Positions 17,216-26,060 of a stretch of DNA of 64,000 bases are shown in pieces. Position 1 is the first letter of the stretch; each line of letters opens with the position of its first letter. Origin of the DNA: CAYLSV01 sp964386435 (GTDB lineage: Bacteria > Planctomycetota > Phycisphaerae > Tepidisphaerales > Tepidisphaeraceae). Made by a program: the position numbers and the translations under genes. The notes beneath the pieces were generated by a model. The model did no database searches, had not been told where the DNA came from, and was given only the letters and a program-made list of their open reading frames with translations. The DNA lies in the NCBI GenBank assembly GCA_964386435.1, contig CAYLSV010000002.1:28558-92557 (forward strand), given 5' to 3'.

Positions 17216-18382
17216 GTGTTGAGCGCGTCGACGAACCCCCCAGCCGGCCATCATCGCCGGACCAGCCGACCGAGTTGGAACCGTTTGCGCCGCGCCTTGG
17301 CGATCGGAGCGCTGCTCGCCACCGGCGTCGCCGCCCCGGCGTCGGCCCAAAGCATCCAGCCGCTGCCCGGCAGCGTGCGGTCGAGCCCCAACAGCGGCTC
17401 GAGCCAGCAGGCGCTGCAGCAGTTCGTCCAGCAACGCGTCGCCGAACTCACCAGCGGCGACCCTGTCGCCGTGGCCGCCGCCCGCGAGGCGATGCTCAAC
17501 GAAATTACCGGCGGCGATCCCGGCTTCCTGTCGGCTTACGCCGCGGCCATGGAGAACCGCCTGCGGCCGGCGTTGAGCAGCGAGGATCTGCTCGCCAAGA
17601 TCAACGCCGCCGTCGTCGTCGACCGCTTGGCCCGCGTCGCCGAGGGCACCGAGCTCACCAGCTCCGTCCGCACGCTCATCGAGGACGAAAATCCGATTGT
17701 CGTCCGGTGGGGCGTGACCGCGGCGAAGGGCATTTTGCCGACCGCGTTGACGGACGCACGGGCCGTGGGCCGCGACCGCCTCGTGCCGGCCATTGGCGAC
17801 GCGGTGCAGAATCGGTTCCCGGACGATGCCGCCCTGGCTCAGTATGCCTACGAAACGCTCGCCGAGGCGACGAACGATTTGGCGCAGCAGGACGGTGCCG
17901 AGCAGGGCGTGGGGCACGCCGCCGACGGGCTGCTGCGGGTGATGGAAACCCGGCTGCGGCAGTACCAGCAGACGCTGCCCGAGAGCACCAGGCCCGAGCA
18001 GGAGGCGATCCGGGTGCTGGGCCGTGCCCAAGTCGGTGAGGTGCTGCGGCAGCAGGGTCGCGAGCAGCGGGTGGTGCAGGCGCTGTCCGACTTGATCGCG
18101 CTGCTCTCCGCCCGCCGCCCCGAGGAAGACGCCCGGCCGCGGGCCGCGGAGATCAACCAGCTCATCGAGTTCTCGGCCCTGTCGCTTGCCGCCTTTACGT
18201 TCAAGGATGAGATCGTTGCCGAGGCGCAGACGGTCCGGTCCTCCATGAGCACCGCCACCGGCCCGCAGCAGGTGCAGACGCTGGTCGAGCAGTTCCTCGC
18301 CCCGGTGCAAACGGCTTATCCCGACCTCCGCCAGCCCGGCGTGCTCCCGCAGGAGAGCACCGAGGCCGCGGTCGCGGAGTAG
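17216..18382 (+). CDS. Exported helical protein of unknown function
   Basis: 388 residues from GTG 17216. A basic N-terminus (RRTSRPSWNRLRR) and a hydrophobic stretch (ALAIGALLATGVAAPASAQS) form a signal peptide cleaved near ASA-Q. The mature part is almost wholly alpha-helical, with repeated Ala/Leu/Glu patterns (AREAMLNEI, AYAAAMENRL, VRWGVTAAKGIL) that resemble HEAT-type helical repeats. No catalytic motif or family was recognised. It lies immediately before the oligopeptide transporter genes on the same strand but has its own 75-bp gap, so a functional link is only possible. It ends TAG. Confidence 0.75.
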   Translation: MLSASTNPPAGHHRRTSRPSWNRLRRALAIGALLATGVAAPASAQSIQPLPGSVRSSPNSGSSQQALQQFVQQRVAELTSGDPVAVAAAREAMLNEITGGDPGFLSAYAAAMENRLRPALSSEDLLAKINAAVVVDRLARVAEGTELTSSVRTLIEDENPIVVRWGVTAAKGILPTALTDARAVGRDRLVPAIGDAVQNRFPDDAALAQYAYETLAEATNDLAQQDGAEQGVGHAADGLLRVMETRLRQYQQTLPESTRPEQEAIRVLGRAQVGEVLRQQGREQRVVQALSDLIALLSARRPEEDARPRAAEINQLIEFSALSLAAFTFKDEIVAEAQTVRSSMSTATGPQQVQTLVEQFLAPVQTAYPDLRQPGVLPQESTEAAVAE

Positions 18383-18441
18383 GACTGCGGCCGCCCGTGA
18401 TCCCCAAGCCCGCCATCTGTGGAACCACCGCGCACAGCGGA

Positions 18442-18447
18442 TAAGCT
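18442..18447 (+). promoter_or_regulatory. Putative -10 box upstream of the transporter operon
   Basis: TAAGCT, 9 nt before the ATG at 18457. Confidence 0.35.
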
Positions 18448-18456
18448 ACGCCGCCG

Positions 18457-20283
18457 ATGCCGAACCTCCTCACGCGACGTCTGGGTCTCCTCACCGTGCC
18501 GCTGCTCGGCGCGCTCGCCTTCGCCGGCGGCTGTGACAGCGAGGCGACCTACGAGGGCAACGCCCCCACCGGCGGCGGCGATGGTGCCCCGGCCGCCACC
18601 GTCACCCCCGACATCCCGCTCGACCCCGAGGCCGAGGCCGAGTTCGTCTTTGCCAACCGCGGCGAGGTGAACGTTCTCGACCCGAACCAGATGTCGTGGA
18701 TGCAGGATCTGCGGATCGGCCAGGCGCTGTTCGAGGGCGTCTACCGCCTCGACGCCCAGACGCTCGAGCCGATCCTCGGCGTTGGCGAGGAAGTCACCCA
18801 CAGCGACGACTTCAAGACGTGGACCATCACGCTCCGTGACGACGCCAAGTGGAGCAACGGCGACCCGGTGGTGGCCGACGACTTCATGTTCGCCTGGCGG
18901 CGCAACCTCCGCGAACGCGGCTACTACAGCTACCTGATCGAGAAATACGTCCAAGGTGCCGAGGCTTACGCCAAGGCCTACCAAGTCGACCCGGCCACGG
19001 CCGACTTCAGCAAGGTCGGCTTCGAGAAGCTCGGCGAGCGGCAGCTTGAGGTGAAGCTCGCCTCGCCGGTGCGGTTCTTCCCCGACTTGCTCTCGTTCGC
19101 CATCTACTGGCCGATGCACGAGGCGTCGATGGAGGCGTTCAAGGAGACGGACGACAAGGGCCGCGAGCGGTACGCTCAGACGTGGACCCGCCCGGAGAAC
19201 CTGGTCGGCAACGGCGCATACACCCTGACCCGCAATGATCTAAAGCAGGGTCAGACCCTGACGATGAACGAGTTTTATTGGGACGCCGAGAACACCAAGA
19301 GCCGCACGATCCGCAGCGTCTCGCCGATCGAGCACGAACTCGCTTACCAGCGTTACGAGAAGGGCCAGCTCGATTGGCTGACCGACATCCCCGGCACCTT
19401 CGCCTACAACATGCGCCAGCAGGGCCGGACCGATCTGGAGGTCTTCCCGGCGTTCGGCACGTACTTCTGGAGCTTCAACACCGACCCGACCCTGCCCGAC
19501 GGCAGCGCCAACCCGCTGGCCGACGCCCGCGTCCGGCGGGCGCTGACGATGGCGGTGAACAAGGAGCAGATCGTTGAGACGATCACCCGCATGGGGCAGA
19601 TGCCGACGACGGTGTACGTGCCCAAGAACGACACCTACTTCCCCGGCTACAACCACCCCGAGGGCATCCCGTTCGACGTCGAGGGGGCCAAGGCGTTGCT
19701 CGCCGAGGCCGGGTATGCCGACGGCGGCGAGTTCCCGCGGATGAAGCTGCTGTTCAACACCGGCACCGGCGACCACGAGCAGATCGCCACCAACCTCGCC
19801 CGGCAGTGGCGGCGGAATTTGGGCATCACCTTCGACCTCGACGCCGTCGAGATGTCGACGTTCAAGAACCGCTACAAGCCCAAGCACATTGACGACGGCG
19901 ACGGCCTGGCCGCCGGCGACTTCGCCATCACCCGCGGCAGCTGGTACGGCGACTACATGGACGTCAGCACCTTCACCGACAAGTACAAAGGCGACAGCCT
20001 CAACAACGAAGCCGGCTGGGTCAGCGCGGAGTACGACAACCTGCTCGACCAAGCCAAGCAGGAGGTCGACCAGCAAAAGCGCCTCGACCTGCTCGCCCAA
20101 GCCGAAAACATCCTGCTCGAAGAGGCCGTCATCCTGCCGCTGTACCACTACACCAACACGTTCATCAAGAACCCCAACGTCACCGGCATCCCACAGAACG
20201 CCCGGAACATGGTCATGATGCAGAACGTGCAAACGACGCGGAGCACGGGGCCGGGGGTGGGGGTGGGGGCAAGTGATGAGTGA
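18457..20283 (+). CDS. Oligopeptide ABC transporter substrate-binding lipoprotein (OppA-like)
   Basis: 608 residues. A lipoprotein signal ends at Cys26 (GALAFAGGC), followed by a Gly/Ala linker and a family 5 extracellular solute-binding domain: NRGEVNVLDPNQMSWMQDL, KTWTITLRDDAKWSNGDPV (about 118-136), RRALTMAVNKEQIVETI and a C-terminal ILPLYHYTNTFIKNPNV, all typical of OppA. It should deliver oligopeptides to the permeases encoded downstream. The last three residues (SDE) and the stop TGA lie inside the left arm of the inverted repeat at 20271, so the repeat shaped the end of the gene. Confidence 0.92.
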   Translation: MPNLLTRRLGLLTVPLLGALAFAGGCDSEATYEGNAPTGGGDGAPAATVTPDIPLDPEAEAEFVFANRGEVNVLDPNQMSWMQDLRIGQALFEGVYRLDAQTLEPILGVGEEVTHSDDFKTWTITLRDDAKWSNGDPVVADDFMFAWRRNLRERGYYSYLIEKYVQGAEAYAKAYQVDPATADFSKVGFEKLGERQLEVKLASPVRFFPDLLSFAIYWPMHEASMEAFKETDDKGRERYAQTWTRPENLVGNGAYTLTRNDLKQGQTLTMNEFYWDAENTKSRTIRSVSPIEHELAYQRYEKGQLDWLTDIPGTFAYNMRQQGRTDLEVFPAFGTYFWSFNTDPTLPDGSANPLADARVRRALTMAVNKEQIVETITRMGQMPTTVYVPKNDTYFPGYNHPEGIPFDVEGAKALLAEAGYADGGEFPRMKLLFNTGTGDHEQIATNLARQWRRNLGITFDLDAVEMSTFKNRYKPKHIDDGDGLAAGDFAITRGSWYGDYMDVSTFTDKYKGDSLNNEAGWVSAEYDNLLDQAKQEVDQQKRLDLLAQAENILLEEAVILPLYHYTNTFIKNPNVTGIPQNARNMVMMQNVQTTRSTGPGVGVGASDE

Positions 20284-20700
20284 TGAATTGGGGAGTGATG
20301 AGTTGCCGAAGCAGGGAAATCTGAAGACGCGGACGAAACGGTTCGCGGTTCGTGTGATCAAACTGGTTCGCAATCTTGAGGATCGGCGGGTCGGGCAAGT
20401 ACTTGGCAATCAGGTCTTGCGGAGCGGCACGTCTGTCGGCGCGCAGTATCGTGAAGCGTGTCGAGCTCGATCAGGTGCCGAGTTCGTCAGCAAGGTGCAA
20501 TCGGCGGCTCAAGAAATGGAGGAAACGCTTTATTGGTTTGAGCTACTCAGTGAAGCCGAAGTCGTCCCGCACACTCGGCTCTCGGGTCTGCACCGGGAAG
20601 GCGAAGAACTGCTCGCAATGCTCGCCGCCTCTGTCCGAACCGCGAAACGCAATCGTTAGGTTCGGCGATTCATCACTCCGCAATTCATCATTCATCACTT
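20271..20700 (+). mobile_element. IVS-like cassette: four-helix-bundle ORF between 40-nt inverted heptamer arms
   Basis: Left arm 20271-20310 and right arm 20661-20700 are inverted copies of each other (family A words AGTGATG, ATTCATC). Of the few differing positions, all but one leave a G-U pair in plus-strand RNA; the exception is a G-G mismatch. The S23-type ORF fills the loop exactly: its first codons are in the left arm and its TAG is just before the right arm. The preceding gene stops inside the left arm and the next starts 8 nt after the right arm. This is the layout of the intervening sequences of 23S rRNA genes, but here in a protein operon. Confidence 0.7.
20276..20659 (+). CDS. Four-helix-bundle protein (S23 / 23S rRNA IVS family)
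   Basis: 127 residues from ATG 20276 (GTG 20273 is an alternative). After an arm-encoded N-terminus (MSDELGSDELPKQ), the protein has the family features: RFAVRVIKLVRNLE, the signature QVLRSGTSVGAQYREA (about 49-64), EFVSKVQSAAQEMEETLYWFELL and a basic C-terminus. This family is known from ORFs inside 23S rRNA intervening sequences and from accessory proteins of diversity-generating retroelements, where it binds nucleic acid as a pentamer. No retroelement with variable repeats is nearby. Its job in this operon is unknown; see the cassette entry. Confidence 0.88.
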   Translation: MSDELGSDELPKQGNLKTRTKRFAVRVIKLVRNLEDRRVGQVLGNQVLRSGTSVGAQYREACRARSGAEFVSKVQSAAQEMEETLYWFELLSEAEVVPHTRLSGLHREGEELLAMLAASVRTAKRNR

Positions 20701-20707
20701 CTTCCCG

Positions 20708-21712
20708 TTGCTACGTTTTACCGCCATCCGTCTTCTGCAGTTTCCGCTGATCCTCGCGGCAATCTACCTCATCACGTTTCTGCTGGTTTGGGTGGCACCG
20801 GGCGATCCGTTCTCGGCTCAGACTGAGGGCAACGACCCGGAGCGGGTGGCTCAGCTTCGCGAGCGGTACAACGTCACGAGCAGCCTTGACTTTTTGACGA
20901 CCTACCCGGTGCGGCTGGTCACCCGCGGCGAGTTCGGGCCGAGCTTTAGCGTGCAGGACAAGACGGTCGGGCAGATCATCGCCGACACGCTGCCGGTGTC
21001 GATCGCGGTCGGTACGTTGGCGATCGTTATCGCCACCGGCTTTGGCGTGACCATCGGCACGCTGGCGGCGGTGCGGCGGGGCGGGGTGCTGGACTTCGCG
21101 TCGCTGTCGATCGCGCTCATCGGCGTGAGCGTGCCGAGCTTCGTGGTGGCGGTGACGCTACTCAGCAGCTTCGCCGCCGGGCTCGATTGGTTCCCCCTGG
21201 GCGGCTGGCCGATCGGCCTGGACCCCGCGACCGATCCGTCGCTCGGCCAGCAGCTTTGGCACGTCGTGACGAATTTGCCCGACTACCTGCGCCACATGAT
21301 CCTGCCCGCCATCGCGCTCTCGCTGCTGCCCATGGCGTACATCACCCGGCTCACGCGAGTCAGCATGATCGACGTCCTGGGCAACGATTACGTCCGCACC
21401 GCCCGCGCCAAGGGCGTGAGCCGCATCCGCGTCATTTTCAAGCACGCCCTGCGCAACGGCCTGCTGCCGGTCCTCTCGTTCCTCGGCCCGGCGACGGCGA
21501 ACGTGATGGTCGGGTCGTTCATCGTCGAGACGATCTTCAAGCTCCCCGGCCTGGGCACGTTCTTCATCAACAGCGTGACCAACCGTGACCAGCCGCTGAT
21601 CCTCGGCACCGTCGTCGTCTACAGCGTCTTCCTGCTGACGCTCAACCTCGTCGTTGACGTCCTCTACGGCATCATCGACCCCCGCATCAGCCTCGCCGAG
21701 GGCAAGTCGTGA
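20708..21712 (+). CDS. Oligopeptide ABC transporter permease (OppB-like)
   Basis: 334 residues from TTG 20708, directly after the right repeat arm. Six transmembrane helices fit the OppB/DppB pattern: helix 1 at about 9-30 (FPLILAAIYLITFLLVWVAPGDPF), then a cluster from residue 95 onward. The cytoplasmic EAA loop that contacts the ATPase is seen as RTARAKGVSRIRVIFKHALR (about 227-246). It should form half of the membrane channel with the next gene product. Translation from TTG so close to the arm suggests the RNA stem could affect it. Confidence 0.92.
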   Translation: MLRFTAIRLLQFPLILAAIYLITFLLVWVAPGDPFSAQTEGNDPERVAQLRERYNVTSSLDFLTTYPVRLVTRGEFGPSFSVQDKTVGQIIADTLPVSIAVGTLAIVIATGFGVTIGTLAAVRRGGVLDFASLSIALIGVSVPSFVVAVTLLSSFAAGLDWFPLGGWPIGLDPATDPSLGQQLWHVVTNLPDYLRHMILPAIALSLLPMAYITRLTRVSMIDVLGNDYVRTARAKGVSRIRVIFKHALRNGLLPVLSFLGPATANVMVGSFIVETIFKLPGLGTFFINSVTNRDQPLILGTVVVYSVFLLTLNLVVDVLYGIIDPRISLAEGKS

Positions 21713-22740
21713 CCCAGCCGCCGACGACCAGACAGGCCCCGCCCGACCCGCCGCCGGCGACCGAGTACGCCGACGGAACGACGTACGAGCCCAAGCGCGA
21801 GGTCACCCCGCCCGACGCTTTGTGGCGGCAGGCGCTGCGGGCGCCACGCGTGCTCATCGGCGGCGGCGTGCTGCTGGTAATCGTGCTGGCGTGCATCGTG
21901 ACAATGCCTTGGACGGTCGGGCCGGAGGACGCCTCGCTGTTCTACGACAACGCCTTCGTCGGCGGCATCAACGCCCCGCCCGACACCACGCTGCCGGGGC
22001 TGATGGGCTACGACCTCGACGGCCGCAGCGTCTTCGGCCGCAGCCTGCTCGGGGGCGTCATCTCGCTGGGCGTCGGCCTTGCCGCGGCGATGATCAGCGT
22101 CGTCCTCGGCGTCGGCGTGGGCCTGACCGCCGGGTACGCCGGGGGCAAAGTCGACGCCGCCCTCATGCGGTTCGTCGACATCGTCTACGGCCTGCCGTAC
22201 ATCCTGCTGGTCATCCTCTTCAAGGTCGGCCTCGAACGGCCGACCGAAGATTTGTTCGAAACCCTCGGCTTCGACCGCCCGGCGATGGCGGCGTCGCTGA
22301 CGGTCATGTTCCTCGCCATCGGCCTGGTGAGCTGGCTGACCATGGCCCGCGTCGTCCGCGGCCAAGTGCTGAGTTTGCGAGGCCAGCCGTTCATCGAGGC
22401 CGCCCGCGCCGCCGGCCTCGGCCCGGTCCGCGTCTTTTGGCGGCATTTGCTGCCCAACCTCGTCGGCCCGATCCTCGTCTACGCCACTCTCACGATCCCG
22501 CAGGCCATCCTGCAGGAAAGTTTCTTGAGCTTCCTCGGCATCGGCGTCGTCGCGCCGCTGCCGAGCTGGGGCAGCCTCGCCAACGCCGGGCTAGGCCCGG
22601 CCTTCGACCGCTTCAGCAGCGCCTGGTGGCAGCTGCTGTTCCCCTGCCTGCTCCTGGCCATCACGCTGCTGGCCCTCAACTTCCTGGGCGACGGTTTGCG
22701 CGACCTATTTGACCCCAAGCGGGAATCGGCCAAAATCTGA
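21709..22740 (+). CDS. Oligopeptide ABC transporter permease (OppC-like)
   Basis: 343 residues from GTG 21709, overlapping the previous stop in a GTGA, so the two permeases are translationally coupled. A Pro-rich cytoplasmic N-terminus of about 45 residues precedes helix 1 (VLIGGGVLLVIVLACIV), a periplasmic loop, and a five-helix permease domain with the EAA loop EAARAAGLGPVRVFWRHLLP (about 226-245). LSFLGIGVVAPLPSWGSL near residue 275 is typical of DppC/OppC. It completes the first binding protein-permease-permease set; no ATPase gene follows. Confidence 0.92.
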   Translation: MTQPPTTRQAPPDPPPATEYADGTTYEPKREVTPPDALWRQALRAPRVLIGGGVLLVIVLACIVTMPWTVGPEDASLFYDNAFVGGINAPPDTTLPGLMGYDLDGRSVFGRSLLGGVISLGVGLAAAMISVVLGVGVGLTAGYAGGKVDAALMRFVDIVYGLPYILLVILFKVGLERPTEDLFETLGFDRPAMAASLTVMFLAIGLVSWLTMARVVRGQVLSLRGQPFIEAARAAGLGPVRVFWRHLLPNLVGPILVYATLTIPQAILQESFLSFLGIGVVAPLPSWGSLANAGLGPAFDRFSSAWWQLLFPCLLLAITLLALNFLGDGLRDLFDPKRESAKI

Positions 22741-22747
22741 GTTGATC

Positions 22748-24715
22748 ATGGAATCCCGCTTCGGCATCAAAGACTTTTTCCTCTTCGCCGTGCTGGCGTT
22801 GCTCATCGTCCTCGTCGCGCTGGCGATGTTGCAGTCGGATCGACAGTGGGACACGGTGCAGAAGCTGGAGCGGCAGAACACGCAGCTTGCCGCCGACATC
22901 AACCAGCTCGGCCGGCAGCTCAACAGCAACGGCGGGGCGGGCGGCCAAGCCCCGACGATCACGCAGAACTTCTACGGCGTCGGCCAACCCGGGGCGGCTC
23001 CGGCCGTGGCGGGCGACATGCCGCAGGTGATGCCGGACGTTGCCGATGTCGAGCCGACACTGCCGGCCCCGTCGGCCGAGGAGGGGCCGACTTTTGCCCT
23101 GCTGCAAGAGGCCGAGCAGGAAGGAGATTTTGCCCGCGGCGGCGTGTACCTTGACAACTTCGGCACCAAAATTGGTCGGCTCACGCCATTCGTTTCATCG
23201 GACGTTTACCAGACTTGGATCGAGTTCCTCGTCCTCGAGCCGCTGGTGCAGCGGAACCCGAACACGCTCGACTACGAGCCAAAGCTCGCCGAGAGTTGGC
23301 AGACGAGCGACGACGGCCTGACGATCACGTTCAACCTCCGCCGCGACGCCCGCTTCAGCGACGGCGAGCCGGTGACGGCCGAGGACGTGGTCTTCACGTT
23401 CGACTGGATCCAGAATCCCGAAGTGCAGGCCGAGCGGCAGCGAAGCTATCTGGAGCGGCTGGCCTCCGTGGAGGCTCTTGGCGATCACACGGTGCAGTTC
23501 ATCTTTACCGAGCCGTACTTCCTCAACTTCGATTCGGCCGGCGGCCAAGGCATTTTGCCCGAGCACTTTTACAGCCAGTATTCGCCGAGCCAGTTCAACG
23601 AGAGCATTGGCTTGCTGATGGGCAGCGGGCAGTACATGCTGCCGAGCCCGACCGATTGGACGCCGGCTCAGGACGTGGAGCTGGTCCGCAACCCGCGCTA
23701 CTGGGGCCCGGCGGCGACGTTCGACCGAATGGTCTTCAAGCAGGTGACGGAGGAGGCGGCCGAGGAAGTTATGTTTCGCAACGGCCAGCTCGATCGCTAT
23801 GCCGCCCAACCGGAGACCTTCGACAAGCTCAAGGCCGAAGAGGCGATCGCCGAGATGGCCCAGGCCGTCAACTACGACACGCCGTTCGGCGGCTACACGT
23901 ACATCGGCTGGAACCAGATCCGGCGGGACGGCGACGAGGAGACGCCCACGATCTTCGCCGACACGCGGGTCCGAAAGGCAATGACCTTGCTCATCGATCG
24001 CCAGAAGCTGGCCGACGAGCTGTACCGCGGTTACGCCAACGTCGCCAGCGGCCCATTCGCCCCGTTCGGACCGCAAAGCAATCCGGACATCGAGCCGCTG
24101 CCGCGTGACGTGCCGGCGGCGCTGGCGCTGCTGGAGGAGGCCGGTTGGCAGGACCGCGACGGCGACGGGGTGCTTGATAACGCCGAGGGCGAACCGCTGG
24201 AATTCAACCTCATGTACCCCGGCGGCAGCGACTTCACTGAGAAGATCGTCCTCTCGATCCAGGACGACCTCGCCGAGGGCGGCGTGTTGATGATCGCCGA
24301 GCGGACCGACTGGCCGGTGCTCGTTGAGCGGCTCAAGCAAAGCGATTTTGAGGCGGCCACACTCGGCTGGTCGAGCGTCATCGAGAGCGATCCGTACCAG
24401 ATCTTCAGCAGCGCCCAAGCCATTCCCGGCGGCGACAACCGCACCGGCTACAAGTCCGAACGTCTCGACGCCGCCATTGAAGATGCCCGCACCACGATGA
24501 ACGCCGAGGAGCGTTATCCAAAGTGGCACGAGGTGCATCGCATCCTCCACGAGGACCAACCTTACACCTTCCTGCTCAACCGGCAGGCACTGCGATTCTT
24601 CAACAACCGAATCCAGAACGTGGAGAAGAGCGCGGTCGGCCTCAACTACGAGTTCCTCAACGGCGGCGTGCTGCCGTGGTACATTCCCGCTGCCGAGCAA
24701 ACCCTGACTCAGTGA
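22748..24715 (+). CDS. Membrane-anchored oligopeptide-binding protein (family 5 SBP)
   Basis: 655 residues from ATG 22748, 7 bp after the previous stop. Unlike the lipoprotein at 18457, it has an uncleaved-looking N-terminal transmembrane helix (about 9-30, FFLFAVLALLIVLVALAML), a short coiled coil (KLERQNTQLAADINQLGRQL), and a Gly/Pro/Ala spacer before a full family 5 solute-binding domain (about 140-640: YEPKLAESWQTSDDGLTITF, RRDARFSDGEPVTAEDVVFT, ADTRVRKAMTLLIDRQKLAD). Helix plus coiled coil suggests an oligomeric, tethered receptor. It is the binding protein of the second transporter set. Confidence 0.9.
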   Translation: MESRFGIKDFFLFAVLALLIVLVALAMLQSDRQWDTVQKLERQNTQLAADINQLGRQLNSNGGAGGQAPTITQNFYGVGQPGAAPAVAGDMPQVMPDVADVEPTLPAPSAEEGPTFALLQEAEQEGDFARGGVYLDNFGTKIGRLTPFVSSDVYQTWIEFLVLEPLVQRNPNTLDYEPKLAESWQTSDDGLTITFNLRRDARFSDGEPVTAEDVVFTFDWIQNPEVQAERQRSYLERLASVEALGDHTVQFIFTEPYFLNFDSAGGQGILPEHFYSQYSPSQFNESIGLLMGSGQYMLPSPTDWTPAQDVELVRNPRYWGPAATFDRMVFKQVTEEAAEEVMFRNGQLDRYAAQPETFDKLKAEEAIAEMAQAVNYDTPFGGYTYIGWNQIRRDGDEETPTIFADTRVRKAMTLLIDRQKLADELYRGYANVASGPFAPFGPQSNPDIEPLPRDVPAALALLEEAGWQDRDGDGVLDNAEGEPLEFNLMYPGGSDFTEKIVLSIQDDLAEGGVLMIAERTDWPVLVERLKQSDFEAATLGWSSVIESDPYQIFSSAQAIPGGDNRTGYKSERLDAAIEDARTTMNAEERYPKWHEVHRILHEDQPYTFLLNRQALRFFNNRIQNVEKSAVGLNYEFLNGGVLPWYIPAAEQTLTQ

Positions 24716-24756
24716 CGCGGGCGTCGTCTACGGCGTGAGTCGTGGAGTGTTTTGAT

Positions 24757-24762
24757 TATACT
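24757..24762 (+). promoter_or_regulatory. Possible internal promoter -10 element
   Basis: TATACT in an AT-rich patch (TTTTGATTATACT) in the 94-bp gap between the second binding protein and its permease. No good -35 is visible; the distance to the ATG at 24810 is 47 nt. Confidence 0.25.
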
Positions 24763-24809
24763 CGCGGTCGAACCGACGGGCCGACGTGGCATGGCCACGG
24801 GTTGTCGCC

Positions 24810-26060
24810 ATGCTGAGTTATCTCCTTCGACGCATCCTGCTGTTTATCCCGACGATCCTGGGGGCCACGTTCATCGTGTTCACCCTCATGTACTTCGCCG
24901 CCGGGTCGATCACCGACACCGCCCTGGCCGATGGCAACTTGCGGCCCGAGGCCCGCGAAGAACGCGAAGCCTACCTGAAGGAACGGTTCGGCCTGGGCGA
25001 CCCGTTCGTCATCCAGTACCTGCGCTGGCTCAACAACGCCTCGCCCATCGGCCTGCACGTCTGGAAGTGGGACGATCCGATCGTCGTTGAAGCCCGCGGC
25101 AAGCGCCGTCAGTGGCGAAATGAACGGCGGGAAGCGCTGTCGGGGCAAGGGCTGGACGACGACGAGGTGAGCGACCGACTCGATGAGCTGCAAACCGAGG
25201 CCGAGGCGGCGGGTGAGGTCGACTTTACGCCAATCGCCGGGCAGTTTCGGTTCGACAAGCCGCCGTGGAAGCCGATCGATCTCGGCTACAGCTTCGTCTG
25301 GCAGCGGCCGAGCTTGGACCTGATCAAGGAGCGGCTGCCGGTGACGCTGTTGCTCAACGCGCTGGCCTTGCCGCTGGCGTTGGCCATTAGCATCGTCACC
25401 GGCGTGTGGTCGGCCCGCCATCGCGGCGGCTGGCAGGATTGGGGCACCGGCACCGTGCTGCTGGGGTTCTACAGCGTGCCGGTGATCTGGGCGGGCGTCA
25501 TGCTCATCGGCTTCCTCGCCAACGATCAGCAGTACGTCGGCTGGTTCCCGCCGGGCGAGTTGGGCTCGCTGGCGGCGCGGTCGCAGACGTTCTTGCCCAG
25601 CTACACCGCCGACGGATCGTGGCGGACGGGCTACCTGCTCGACGCCATCTGGCATCTGATTTTGCCGGTGCTTTGCCTGACGTACGTGCAGTTCGCCTAT
25701 TTGAGCAAGCTGACGCGGACAAGCCTGCTGGAAGTGCTCGGCAGCGACTACGTCCGCACCGCCCGCGCCAAGGGGCTCGACGGCCGCACCGTCCTGTGGC
25801 AACACGGCTTCCGCAACGCGCTCGGGCCGATCATCACGTTCCTCGCCGCTCTGCTGCCCGCCATCATCGCCGGCAGCGTGATTGTGGAGCGGATCTTCAC
25901 CATCGACGGCATGGGCTCGCTCGTCATCGAGGCGCTCCTGCGGCGGGACCGCGAGCTGTTCCTGAGCCTCACGCTGGTGACGCTGGTGCTGACGATCGTC
26001 AGCTACCTGATCGCCGACTTGTTGTACGCGCTGGCCGATCCGAGGGTGAGCTATGAGTGA
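24810..26060 (+). CDS. Oligopeptide ABC transporter permease (OppB-like, second set)
   Basis: 416 residues from ATG 24810 (an in-frame GTG at 24786 is an alternative). Helix 1 is LLRRILLFIPTILGATFIVF at the N-terminus. A charged insert of about 110 residues (about 75-185, rich in Arg, Glu and Asp) separates helix 1 from the other helices and makes the protein longer than ordinary OppB. The EAA loop RTARAKGLDGRTVLWQHGFR is at about 318-337, and the end has LLYALADPRVSYE. It overlaps the next gene by 8 bp, so they are coupled. Confidence 0.9.
   Translation: MLSYLLRRILLFIPTILGATFIVFTLMYFAAGSITDTALADGNLRPEAREEREAYLKERFGLGDPFVIQYLRWLNNASPIGLHVWKWDDPIVVEARGKRRQWRNERREALSGQGLDDDEVSDRLDELQTEAEAAGEVDFTPIAGQFRFDKPPWKPIDLGYSFVWQRPSLDLIKERLPVTLLLNALALPLALAISIVTGVWSARHRGGWQDWGTGTVLLGFYSVPVIWAGVMLIGFLANDQQYVGWFPPGELGSLAARSQTFLPSYTADGSWRTGYLLDAIWHLILPVLCLTYVQFAYLSKLTRTSLLEVLGSDYVRTARAKGLDGRTVLWQHGFRNALGPIITFLAALLPAIIAGSVIVERIFTIDGMGSLVIEALLRRDRELFLSLTLVTLVLTIVSYLIADLLYALADPRVSYE

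Noticed and set aside
20271..20700. S23-type gene as the accessory protein of a diversity-generating retroelement
   Set aside because: No second reverse transcriptase or template/variable repeat was seen nearby; the group II intron RT is 39 kb away and of a different type.
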